Made by a program: the position numbers and the translations under genes | In this document: piece by piece, positions 1-7,678 of the stretch | Numbering within the stretch: position 1 is the first letter of the stretch | How the letters are laid out: the number at the start of each line of letters is the position of its first letter | DNA from: JAFAXA01 sp963777325 | GTDB taxonomy: Bacteria; Pseudomonadota; Alphaproteobacteria; Acetobacterales; Acetobacteraceae | DNA length: 64,000 bases | Assembly (NCBI GenBank): GCA_963777325.1 | Contig: CAVZQE010000002.1 | Location: 1 to 64,000 of the forward strand | Direction of reading: 5' to 3' | The notes under the pieces: generated by a model | What the model was told of the DNA's origin: nothing | Seen by the model: the letters and a program-made list of their open reading frames with translations, nothing else | The model's database searches: none

Positions 1-57
1 CGACGATTGAGGACCGCCGCGATGTTGTGCGGCGACCCGCCCCCTTCAACTCGCCTT

Positions 58-808
58 TCAGCTCGCGGAAAGGCCGCCGTCGACGTTGAGGCAGACGCCA
101 TTGACCATCGCCGCCGCGTCGCTCAGGAGGAAGGCGATCACGGCGGCCACATCTCTCGGGTCCAGAAAGCGACCGAGCGGGATGCGTGCTTTCAGCGAAT
201 TCCGCCTTCTGCGGGTCCGACCACGCGAGCGTTGCCATCGGGGTGAGGGTCACGGCCGGATTAACGCTGTTGGTTCGGATGCCTTTCGGGCCGAGCTCGA
301 CAGCAAGCACGCGCGTGATCGCATCGAGCGCCGCTTTTGATGCGCAATAGGCCGCGTGCAGGGGCAAGCCGACGGCGGAGGCGATGCTCGACACGTTGAC
401 AATGCTGCCCGGCCGTCCGCGCGCAACCATGTCGCCTGCAACGATCTGCGCAAGACGCAGCGGCGCGAGCGCATTGATCCGCATGATGTCATTGAAGTCC
501 GCCTCCGGCGTCTCCAGCACGGGCACAAGGCGGGTAATGCCCGCATTGTTGACCAGGAAGTCGAATGGGAGCGATCGGCGGACCTGCGCGAGCGCCTCGT
601 CCCAATCGCCGAGATCGACCGCGATCGTCTCGGAACCCGTCTCGTCCCGCAATGCGGCGAGATCGTCGGGCGACCGGCTCAAGTTGTCCGCCTGCGCTCC
701 GCGTTCCTGAAGATCGGCCGCCGCCTCCCGGCCGATGCCTTTCCCCGCTCCCGTGACCAGAGCGCGTTTCCCAGACAGTCCCGGCGTCTGGTCCTGCTGC
801 ATCGCCAT
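58..808 (-). CDS. SDR family oxidoreductase (one frameshift)
   Basis: Classical short-chain dehydrogenase/reductase of about 250 residues, a cytosolic NAD(P)-dependent alcohol/ketone oxidoreductase. Visible are the Rossmann motif TGAGKGIG (residues 19-26), NNAG (87-90), the catalytic Ser in NVSS (about 140) and Tyr154-x3-Lys158 in YCASK. The ATG at 808 leads straight into the Rossmann fold. The frame breaks once, at about 185-205: before it the protein reads AEFAES, after it RIPLGRF, ending GGLSAS-stop at 58-60. The span of 751 bp is not a multiple of three. It is divergent from the sugar kinase at 891, so the two may oxidise and then phosphorylate a sugar or polyol (inference). The break could be a sequencing error or genuine decay; a single indel in an otherwise intact SDR favours error. 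The substrate is not predictable. Confidence 0.8.
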
Positions 809-890
809 TCTTGCCTCCCTCGTTTTGCTGACCAGGGTCAGAGTACGGCAGACTGGGGGGAACCGGCAGCGGCAAGGGCGGGGGGCGGGC

Positions 891-2435
891 ATGAAGCATG
901 TCATCGGTGTCGACATCGGCACCCAGAGCACGAAGGCGCTGCTGGTGAATGCCGACGGGCGCATCGTCGCCCAGCATGCCTCGTCCTACCAGCCCGAAAC
1001 GCCAAAGCCGCTCTGGGCGGAGCAGTGGCCGGCGGTCTGGCTTGCCGCCGTGATCGAATGCATCACGCAGTGCGTCGCCAAGGGCGCGAGCGTCGCCCCC
1101 GCTGACATCGAGGCGGTCTGCGTCAGCAGCCTCTACGGCGGCTCCGGCATTCCGGTCGATGCCGAGATGCGGCCTCTGCATCCCTGCCTGATCTGGATGG
1201 ACCGCCGTGCGAGCGCCGAGGTCGAGCGGGTGAGGCGCGAGGTGGATGTCGCGCGGTTGCAGGAGATAACAGGCAACGGCATCGACAGCTACTATGGCTT
1301 CACCAAGATGCTGTGGCTGCGCGAAAATCGCGCGGATGTATGGGCAAAGATCCGGTATTTTCTGCCGCCGAACGCCTATATCGCCTATGTGCTGACCGGG
1401 GAGCTTGCCCTCGATCACTCCTCGGCGGGCAATATCGGCGGCATCTACGACTTAAACGCGCGCGGCTGGTCGGCGGAGATGCTGGCGGCACTCGGCATCC
1501 CGGCCGAAATGATGCCGCCGCGCCTCGTCGCCTCGACGGACATCGTCGGCGGCATGCTGCCGGGGATGGCCTCGCAGCTGGGGCTGGAGGCCGGAACGCC
1601 CGTCATCGCGGGCGGCGTCGATGCGGCGGTCGCGACCTTCGCGGCCGGCGCGACGCGCGCCGGCCAGCACGTCGCTATGATTGGCACCAGCATGTGCTGG
1701 GGCTATATCGACCGCCAGGTGGACGCCCGGCACGGCCTTATCAGCATGCCGCATGTGCTGAACGGGGATCGCGATCTCTACATTTTCGGCGGCGCGATCA
1801 CCGCCGGCGCGTCGGTGACGTGGTTCCGCGACCAGTTCGCGCAGGCGGAGGTGGAAGCGGCGAGGCTCGGCGGCGGGGACGCCCACCGGCTGCTGGAAGC
1901 GGCGGCGCGCGGCGTGCCGCCCGGGTCGGCCGGGCTTGTGTTCCTGCCCTATCTGATGGGCGAGCGCAGCCCGGTCTGGGACGATCGCGCGAGCGGCGCG
2001 TTCGTCGGCCTGACGCTGTTCCACACCCGCGCGCATCTCTACCGCGCCGTGCTGGAAGGGGTGAGCTACGCGCTGCAACACAATATCGAGGCGGGCACGC
2101 GGGGCACGGGCGCGCTGGCCGACCGGCTCATTGTCGTTGGCGGTGCTGCGCATTCGGATCTCTGGATGCAGATCATCGCCGATATCACGGGTTATCCCGT
2201 GTACACGATCGAGGAGAACGTCGAGGCGGCACTCGGGGCGGCGCTGCTGGCGGCGCTCGGCTCGGGCATGGTGACGCAGGAGGTTGCGGCCGAGGGGTGG
2301 GTGACGCTGAAGCGTCACGCCTCGCCTGAACCCGAGGCGCGGCGCGTCTACGAGCGAATGTTCGGGATCTACAAGGATCTGTATCCGGCGATGCGGACCA
2401 GCATGCATCGCCTGCACGACGCTCGAGGGGAATAG
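891..2435 (+). CDS. FGGY-family carbohydrate kinase (xylulokinase-like)
   Basis: ATP-dependent sugar kinase of 514 residues, full length for the FGGY family. The N-terminal phosphate-binding motif GVDIGTQSTK is at residues 5-14. The catalytic-base region GGVDAAVA lies near residue 243, and the adenosine motif GGAAHSDLW near 413. I chose the ATG at 891 because the conserved ribonuclease-H-like fold starts four residues in; the frame is open upstream, but that extension is unrelated low-complexity sequence. A G-rich stretch precedes the start. Closest in character to xylulokinase or the YgcE-like group; family knowledge does not fix the sugar. It is divergent from an SDR and 8 bp upstream of a DUF4126 gene, so it may be the first gene of a short plus-strand operon. 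Confidence 0.88.
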   Translation: MKHVIGVDIGTQSTKALLVNADGRIVAQHASSYQPETPKPLWAEQWPAVWLAAVIECITQCVAKGASVAPADIEAVCVSSLYGGSGIPVDAEMRPLHPCLIWMDRRASAEVERVRREVDVARLQEITGNGIDSYYGFTKMLWLRENRADVWAKIRYFLPPNAYIAYVLTGELALDHSSAGNIGGIYDLNARGWSAEMLAALGIPAEMMPPRLVASTDIVGGMLPGMASQLGLEAGTPVIAGGVDAAVATFAAGATRAGQHVAMIGTSMCWGYIDRQVDARHGLISMPHVLNGDRDLYIFGGAITAGASVTWFRDQFAQAEVEAARLGGGDAHRLLEAAARGVPPGSAGLVFLPYLMGERSPVWDDRASGAFVGLTLFHTRAHLYRAVLEGVSYALQHNIEAGTRGTGALADRLIVVGGAAHSDLWMQIIADITGYPVYTIEENVEAALGAALLAALGSGMVTQEVAAEGWVTLKRHASPEPEARRVYERMFGIYKDLYPAMRTSMHRLHDARGE

Positions 2436-2442
2436 CACGATC

Positions 2443-2907
2443 ATGCCATCCAACATTCTCTCCCTGCTGATCGGCCTTGTCGCCGGATCGCGGACCCTGA
2501 CGGCCCCCGCCGCGATGAGCTGGGCGGCTCACTCCGGTCGCCTCTTACTCCGGGGCACGCCCCTGTCGTTCCTGGGTCAGCGCAGGACGCGGGCACTCCT
2601 GACAGTTCTGGCAGCTGGAGAGATGCTGACCGACAAGCTGCCGCAGACGCCGAGCCGCACGGTGCCGCTCCAGTTCTGCGGCCGGCTCGTGAGCGGCGGC
2701 CTGTGCGGTGCGGCCATCGAGAGCGCGAGAGGCTCCCCGGCGGCTGGCCTCGTGGCCGGCGTGCTCGGCGCGGCCGTTGGCACGCTGGGCGGTTACGCGG
2801 TCCGGCGTTCCCTGTCGCGCAGCCTGGGCATGGACCCGCCCGCCGCGCTGATCGAGGACGCGGCGGCGATCGGTGGCGCGATCCTGATCGTTCGGGCGCT
2901 GCGGTGA
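2443..2907 (+). CDS. DUF4126-like small membrane protein
   Basis: A protein of 154 residues rich in Gly, Ala and Leu, with an N-terminal hydrophobic segment (SNILSLLIGLVAGSRTLTAP), a glycine-rich central membrane stretch (about residues 85-125) and a C-terminal hydrophobic end. The opening GLVAGSRTLTAP and a later TDKLP-like element resemble the DUF4126 family of inner-membrane proteins, whose function is unknown. It begins 8 bp after the sugar kinase and its TGA overlaps the GTG start of the flavin oxidoreductase (GTGA), so translation of the two is probably coupled. No catalytic residues are recognisable. Confidence 0.65.
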   Translation: MPSNILSLLIGLVAGSRTLTAPAAMSWAAHSGRLLLRGTPLSFLGQRRTRALLTVLAAGEMLTDKLPQTPSRTVPLQFCGRLVSGGLCGAAIESARGSPAAGLVAGVLGAAVGTLGGYAVRRSLSRSLGMDPPAALIEDAAAIGGAILIVRALR

Positions 2908-4277
2908 GCAGCCGGTTCGACGCCATCATCATCGGCGCGGGGCAGGCCGGGCCGCCGCTCGCCGGCCGCCTGACGCAGGCGGGCATGACCGTCGCGGTGG
3001 TCGAGCGCAAGCTGTTCGGCGGCACCTGCGTCAATACCGGGTGCATGCCGACCAAGACGCTGGTCGCAAGCGCCCAGGCCGCGAATCTAGCCCGGCGGGC
3101 CGCTGACTTCGGCGTGACCGTGGGCGGCCCAGTTGGGGTCGACATGGCGGCCGTGAACGCCCGAAAGGACGCGATCACGTCACGGTCGCGGGACGGCATC
3201 CGGGAGTGGCTGAAAGGCATGGACCGCTGCACGGTCTATGAGGGTCAGGCCCGCTTCACCTCGCCGCATGAGCTGCGCGTTGGGGAAGAGACGCTCGCGG
3301 CCGACCGCGTGTTCATCAACGTGGGCGGGCGTGCCCTGGTGCCGGACATGCCCGGCGTGGACCGCGTGCCCGTCCTGACCAACACGACAATCCTGCAACT
3401 CGATCGCGTGCCCCGGCATCTGGTGATCGTGGGCGGCAGCTATGTCGGCCTCGAATTCGCGCAGATTTTTCGCCGCTTCGGCAGCGACGTCACGGTCGTC
3501 GAAAAGGGCGCGCGCCTGATCCAGCGCGAGGACGAGGACGTATCGCACGCCGTCCAGGATATCCTCGAGGGCGAGGGCATCGCCGTCCGCCTCGCGGCGG
3601 AATGCATCCGCTTCGAGCCGCGCGGCAATGAGATCGGCGTCGGTGTCGATTGCGCATCGGGGAAACCCGAGGTCGCCGGGTCGCATGTCCTGCTCGCGGT
3701 CGGGCGCCGCCCGAACACGGACGATCTCGGCCTCGACGCCGCCGGGATCGCGACGGACGCGCGCGGTTTCATCACCGTCGATGACGAACTTCGCGCGAAT
3801 GTTCCGGGGATTTGGGCGCTGGGCGACTGCAACGGACGCGGAGCCTTTACGCATACAAGCTACAATGACTTCCAGATCGTCGCGGCGAACCTGCTCGACA
3901 ACGACAAGCGCCGCGTCAGCGACCGCATCGAGACATACGCGCTCTACACCGACCCGCCGCTCGGGCGCGCGGGGGTGACCGAGAGCGCCGCGCGGAAGTC
4001 GGGGCGGAGAGTTCGCGTCGGCATGCGGCCGATGGCCAAGGTCGGCCGTGCCATCGAGAAGGGCGAGACGCAGGGATTCATGAAGATCGTTGTCGATGCC
4101 GAAAGCCGCGCGATCCTCGGCGCGGCTATCCTGGGCGTCGGCGGCGACGAGGCGATCCACTGCATTCTCGACACGATGTCCGCCGGTGCGCCGTACACCA
4201 CGTTGCAGCGCACGATGCACATTCATCCGACCGTCTCGGAGCTGATCCCGACGCTGCTCGACGAACTCGGTCCGTAA
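2904..4277 (+). CDS. Mercuric-reductase-like FAD disulfide oxidoreductase
   Basis: Class I pyridine nucleotide-disulfide oxidoreductase, 457 residues. The FAD dinucleotide motif GAGQAG is near residue 10. The redox-active disulfide is in GGTCVNTGCMPTKT (Cys about 43 and 48), the NAD(P) motif is GGSYVGLEFA (about 175), the second FAD motif is ALGDCNGRGAF, and the C-terminal dimer domain holds HIHPTVSE. The GTG start at 2904 overlaps the upstream stop and places the FAD fold at the N terminus. It lacks the C-terminal Cys-Cys pair and the N-terminal metal-binding domain of true MerA. It is therefore better called a MerA-like or generic FAD-containing oxidoreductase; the electron acceptor is unknown. 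Nothing else mercury-related is nearby. Confidence 0.85.
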   Translation: MSSRFDAIIIGAGQAGPPLAGRLTQAGMTVAVVERKLFGGTCVNTGCMPTKTLVASAQAANLARRAADFGVTVGGPVGVDMAAVNARKDAITSRSRDGIREWLKGMDRCTVYEGQARFTSPHELRVGEETLAADRVFINVGGRALVPDMPGVDRVPVLTNTTILQLDRVPRHLVIVGGSYVGLEFAQIFRRFGSDVTVVEKGARLIQREDEDVSHAVQDILEGEGIAVRLAAECIRFEPRGNEIGVGVDCASGKPEVAGSHVLLAVGRRPNTDDLGLDAAGIATDARGFITVDDELRANVPGIWALGDCNGRGAFTHTSYNDFQIVAANLLDNDKRRVSDRIETYALYTDPPLGRAGVTESAARKSGRRVRVGMRPMAKVGRAIEKGETQGFMKIVVDAESRAILGAAILGVGGDEAIHCILDTMSAGAPYTTLQRTMHIHPTVSELIPTLLDELGP

Positions 4278-4301
4278 CAGCGTTCTGCCTATCCGAGCCG
4301 C

Positions 4302-5123
4302 TCAATCGCGCCAACTTGGTTGCCGCTTCTCTAGAAAAGCGTCGATGCCTTCCTCAGCGGCAGGCAGCGACAAATTATCGACCATGACCGACGTGGTGTA
4401 GGCATAGGCGTCGTCCAGGCTCATCTCGGATTGACGCGAAAAAGCCGCCTTGCCAATCGCGACGACCTGCGCGGATTTCGACGCGATCCGATCGGCCATT
4501 GCCTCGACGGCCGGACCGAGCTCGGCCGCTGGAACCACGCGGTTGACGAGACCAAGCTCCAGGGCGCGCGCGGCGCTGATGGTGTCGCCGAGAAGCAGCA
4601 TCTCCATCGCCGCCTTCCGCCCGACCGCACGGGACAGCGCCACCATCGGCGTTGAGCAGAACAGTCCGATGTTGACGCCGGGGGTCGCGAAGCGCGCGTC
4701 CTCATCGCAGATGGCGAGATCGCATGAGGCAACCAGCTGGCACCCGGCAGCCGTGGCGATGCCGTGGACCTGAGCGATGACCGGCTGACGAAGCCGGGTG
4801 ATGGTCGTCATCAGTCTGGAGCACGTGCGGAACACTTCAGCCGCAAAGTCTTCGCCCGGATTGGCGCGCAACTCCTTCAGATCGTGCCCCGCGCAGAAGG
4901 CCGGCCCGTTCCCGCGCAAGATTACGACCTTTACGGAGCGATCCGAGGCGATCGCGTCGAGTGTCGTCTGTAGCGCTGACATCAGCTTCATCGACAGGGC
5001 GTTCCGCGCCCCGCCGCGTTCCAGGGTGACGATTGCCACCCCATGCCGGTCCGCTCGGGACAAGACCGGACGGGCACCGGCTTGGACAGGAGTCGGAAAG
5101 CCGCTGTTCACGTCACTGCACAT
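4302..5123 (-). CDS. Enoyl-CoA hydratase/isomerase family protein
   Basis: A crotonase-fold protein of 273 residues. It shows the CoA/oxyanion-hole segments NALS (about residue 41) and FCAGHDLKEL (about 76), the second oxyanion element GIATAAGCQLVASCDL (about 121-136), and the helix region FATPGVNIGLF. It should hydrate enoyl-CoA thioesters or be a close relative in fatty or aryl acid catabolism. A Glu is visible in the second catalytic position neither as clearly nor as regularly as in textbook hydratases, so isomerase or hydrolase activity is possible. The ATG at 5123 overlaps the last codons of the upstream acyl-CoA synthetase by 11 bp, a typical coupled pair: the synthetase would supply the CoA thioester. 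Confidence 0.88.
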   Translation of the reverse strand: MCSDVNSGFPTPVQAGARPVLSRADRHGVAIVTLERGGARNALSMKLMSALQTTLDAIASDRSVKVVILRGNGPAFCAGHDLKELRANPGEDFAAEVFRTCSRLMTTITRLRQPVIAQVHGIATAAGCQLVASCDLAICDEDARFATPGVNIGLFCSTPMVALSRAVGRKAAMEMLLLGDTISAARALELGLVNRVVPAAELGPAVEAMADRIASKSAQVVAIGKAAFSRQSEMSLDDAYAYTTSVMVDNLSLPAAEEGIDAFLEKRQPSWRD

Positions 5124-6750
5124 CTCTCGCCACCTTCCGGAGCTGGTTCTTCTGGATCTTGCCCGTCGATGTGCGCGGCAGTTCGTTGAAGATGATCCGG
5201 CTCGGACATTTGAAGCCCGCGAGATGCCGCCGGCTCACCGCGATCAGCTCCGCTTCGCTCGCCTGCGCTCCGGGCTTGAGTTCGACGAATGCACAAGGCG
5301 TCTCGCCCCATTTCTCGCTGGGCTTCGCGACGACGGCGACCGTGGCCACGGCCGGATGGCGGTAGAGCGCCTCCTCCACTTCGATGGAGGAGATGTTCTC
5401 GCCGCCGGAGATGATGATGTCCTTGGCCCGGTCTTTCAGTTGCACGTAGCCGTCCGGGTGTTTTACGGCGAGATCGCCGGAATGAAACCAGCCGCCGGCA
5501 AACGCCTCCGACGTCGCTTCCGGGGCCTTCAGATAGCCCTTCATGACGACGTTGCCGCGGAACACCACCTCGCCCAGCGTCTCGCCATCGGCGGGCACGG
5601 GCCGCATGGTCGCGCTATCGACGACGTCGAGAGCTTCCAGGCAGATGTAGCGGACACCCTGACGCGCCATCTTCGAGGCTTGTTCCGCGAGCGGGAGCGC
5701 GTCCCACTCCGCATGCCATTCGTTCACCACGGCGGGGCCGTACACCTCTGCCAAGCCATAAAGGTGGGTGACGGCGAAGCCGGCCGCGCGCATCGCGGCG
5801 AGCACCGGCTCCGGCGGCGGCGCGGCGGCGGTCATGAAGCTGAGCACGTAGGACAATTTGCGTTTCTCGTGGTCCGGAGTGTTGAGCAGAACATCCATGA
5901 CGATCGGCGCGCCGCACATGTGCGTGACACCATGGTCGGCGGCTGCGTCCCAAATTGGCTTCCCGCGCACCTGGCGAAGACAGACATGCGTGCCGGCGAG
6001 CGCGGAGATGGTCCACGGAAAGCACCAGCCGTTGCAATGAAACATCGGCAGGGTCCAGAGATAGACCGGGTGCTTGCGCATGTTGCAGGAAAGGACATTG
6101 CCGAGGGCCAGCAGATAGGCGCCGCGATGATGGCAGACGACGCCTTTCGGCCGCCCCGTTGTGCCGGAGGTGTAGTTAAGCGAAATGGCGTCCCATTCGT
6201 CGCGCGGCCAGGTCCAGCGGAAGCCCGGATCGCCCTCGGCCAGCATCGCTTCGTAATCCAGCCCGTCCGCCGTCTGGCCGCGAACATGCGCCGGCGCCTC
6301 CGGATCGTCCACTTCGACCACGAGAGGCCGCGACTTGGTCAAGGCAAGAGCGGCCCGCAGAAGGGGTGCGAACTCGCGATCCACGATCACCAGCCGGGCT
6401 TCGCTATGCTCCAGCGTGAAGGCGATGGTTGCGGCGTCCAAGCGCGTGTTCAGTGCGTTCAGCACGCAGCCCGCCATCGGCACGCCGTAGTGGCACTCCA
6501 GCATGGCGGGCGTGTTGGGCAGCATGGCGGCGACCGTGTCGCCGCGACCGAAATTGCGGTTCGCGAGTGCGCTCGCTAGGCGTCGGCAGCGCTCGCGGAA
6601 AACGCGATAGCTGATGCGCTGGCGGCCATGCACGATTGCCGTAAGATCGGGAAACACGTCGGCCGCGCGCTCCAGAAACAGCAGGGGCGTCAAGGGCTGA
6701 TGATTGGCCGGGCAGCGCTCCAGTCCGGTATCGTAATCCTGAGCGGCCAT
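5113..6750 (-). CDS. Acyl-CoA synthetase (AMP-forming)
   Basis: Adenylate-forming acyl-CoA ligase of 545 residues (ANL superfamily), activating a carboxylic acid as acyl-AMP and then acyl-CoA. Motifs: P-loop-like YTSGTTGRPKGV (about residue 180), the A5-type element GLAEVYGP, the hinge-region GDLAVKHPDGYVQLKDRAKD, and the C-terminal catalytic Lys in PRTSTGKIQK. The start at 6750 follows a GGGGGACTTGGG purine-rich stretch and gives MAAQDYD; an upstream in-frame ATG adds about 73 residues of unrelated sequence. Medium-chain or aromatic acid substrates are plausible (it resembles the group annotated as acyl-CoA synthetase or 3-methylmercaptopropionyl-CoA ligase). It is cotranscribed with the overlapping enoyl-CoA hydratase gene. 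Confidence 0.9.
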   Translation of the reverse strand: MAAQDYDTGLERCPANHQPLTPLLFLERAADVFPDLTAIVHGRQRISYRVFRERCRRLASALANRNFGRGDTVAAMLPNTPAMLECHYGVPMAGCVLNALNTRLDAATIAFTLEHSEARLVIVDREFAPLLRAALALTKSRPLVVEVDDPEAPAHVRGQTADGLDYEAMLAEGDPGFRWTWPRDEWDAISLNYTSGTTGRPKGVVCHHRGAYLLALGNVLSCNMRKHPVYLWTLPMFHCNGWCFPWTISALAGTHVCLRQVRGKPIWDAAADHGVTHMCGAPIVMDVLLNTPDHEKRKLSYVLSFMTAAAPPPEPVLAAMRAAGFAVTHLYGLAEVYGPAVVNEWHAEWDALPLAEQASKMARQGVRYICLEALDVVDSATMRPVPADGETLGEVVFRGNVVMKGYLKAPEATSEAFAGGWFHSGDLAVKHPDGYVQLKDRAKDIIISGGENISSIEVEEALYRHPAVATVAVVAKPSEKWGETPCAFVELKPGAQASEAELIAVSRRHLAGFKCPSRIIFNELPRTSTGKIQKNQLRKVARDVQ

Positions 6751-6796
6751 CCCAAGTCCCCCACAATGGCCGTTCAGCTTGTTAGCACGATGCGGA

Positions 6797-7678
6797 TCAA
6801 TCGCTCCCCAGCGCTTCCAGATCCACGCCAACCCGCAGGCTGTGACTGCCGCCGCCGAGGATGATGCCGTAGAGCGGGCTGATGTCGCTGTAGTCGCGAC
6901 CCCAGGCAAGCACGACGTGCTCCTCGGCGACCACCAGATCATTGGTGGGATCAAGGTCGATCCAGCCATGCTCCGGCCCCATCCAGGCGCCGATCCAGGC
7001 GTGAGACTGATCCGATCCGATCCGCTTCGCCTGGCCGGGGGGCGGGCGGGTGCGGATGTAGCCCGAGACGTAGCGGGCGGGCAGGCCGAGCGCCCGCAGC
7101 GCGGCGATCATGAGATGGGTGAAGTCCTGACAGACGCCCTGGCGCCGCTCCAGCACGGCCGAGATCGGCGTGCGCAGCGAGGTCACGCCGGAGCGGAAGG
7201 TGAACTCCGTCCGGATGCGGTGGGTCAGCTCCAATAGGCAGGACAGGATCGGGCGGCCCGGCGTGAAGGTCGGCGCGGCGTAGAGGCTGGCGGCCGGCGT
7301 ATGCGGAACCTTCGGGCTGTCGAACAGGAACTCGGCCGCCTGCCAGCTTTCCGGGCCGCCTTGCGCCGCCAAGGCCGCGACCTCCTCCCAGGGCGGTGTC
7401 GCGTCGGGGTCGGGCGAGCGTGGGAACCGCACGTCCACCACCGCCTCGGCGATCACCTCGAAGGTTGGATGCGGCAGGTCGAGGAACAGCCAGGTAACGG
7501 GGTTGCCGAAATGGTCGAGCCGCTCACTCCGCCGCGTCGGCATGGGCGTCGCGTGCAGCGAGGAGGAGAGGACCGCCTGGTGGGGCAACGGTCGCGGCTG
7601 CATGTGGACGACGTGCCCGCCGAGATCGACCAGGCTCGAATAGGCATAGGAGGTGACGTGCCGGACGCGGAACCTCAT
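6797..7678 (-). CDS. Transglutaminase-like family protein
   Basis: A protein of 293 residues with the bacterial transglutaminase-like N-terminal beta domain (RHVTSYAYSS...) followed by a transglutaminase/protease core. The catalytic triad is visible: Cys183 in RQGVCQDFTH, His226 in SHAWIGAW and Asp243 in DLDPTND. No signal peptide, so cytosolic. Its ATG overlaps the stop of the upstream ATP-grasp/alpha-E gene (ATGA), and the DUF2126 transglutaminase lies before that, forming a three-gene minus-strand operon. Family knowledge: Iyer, Aravind and colleagues proposed that such neighbourhoods synthesise and then cleave or cross-link peptide amides. The actual substrate is unknown. Confidence 0.88.
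   Translation of the reverse strand: MRFRVRHVTSYAYSSLVDLGGHVVHMQPRPLPHQAVLSSSLHATPMPTRRSERLDHFGNPVTWLFLDLPHPTFEVIAEAVVDVRFPRSPDPDATPPWEEVAALAAQGGPESWQAAEFLFDSPKVPHTPAASLYAAPTFTPGRPILSCLLELTHRIRTEFTFRSGVTSLRTPISAVLERRQGVCQDFTHLMIAALRALGLPARYVSGYIRTRPPPGQAKRIGSDQSHAWIGAWMGPEHGWIDLDPTNDLVVAEEHVVLAWGRDYSDISPLYGIILGGGSHSLRVGVDLEALGSD

Noticed and set aside
4798..6579. 593-residue plus-strand frame opposite the acyl-CoA synthetase and hydratase genes
   Set aside because: It spans two well-supported genes on the other strand and shows no domain.
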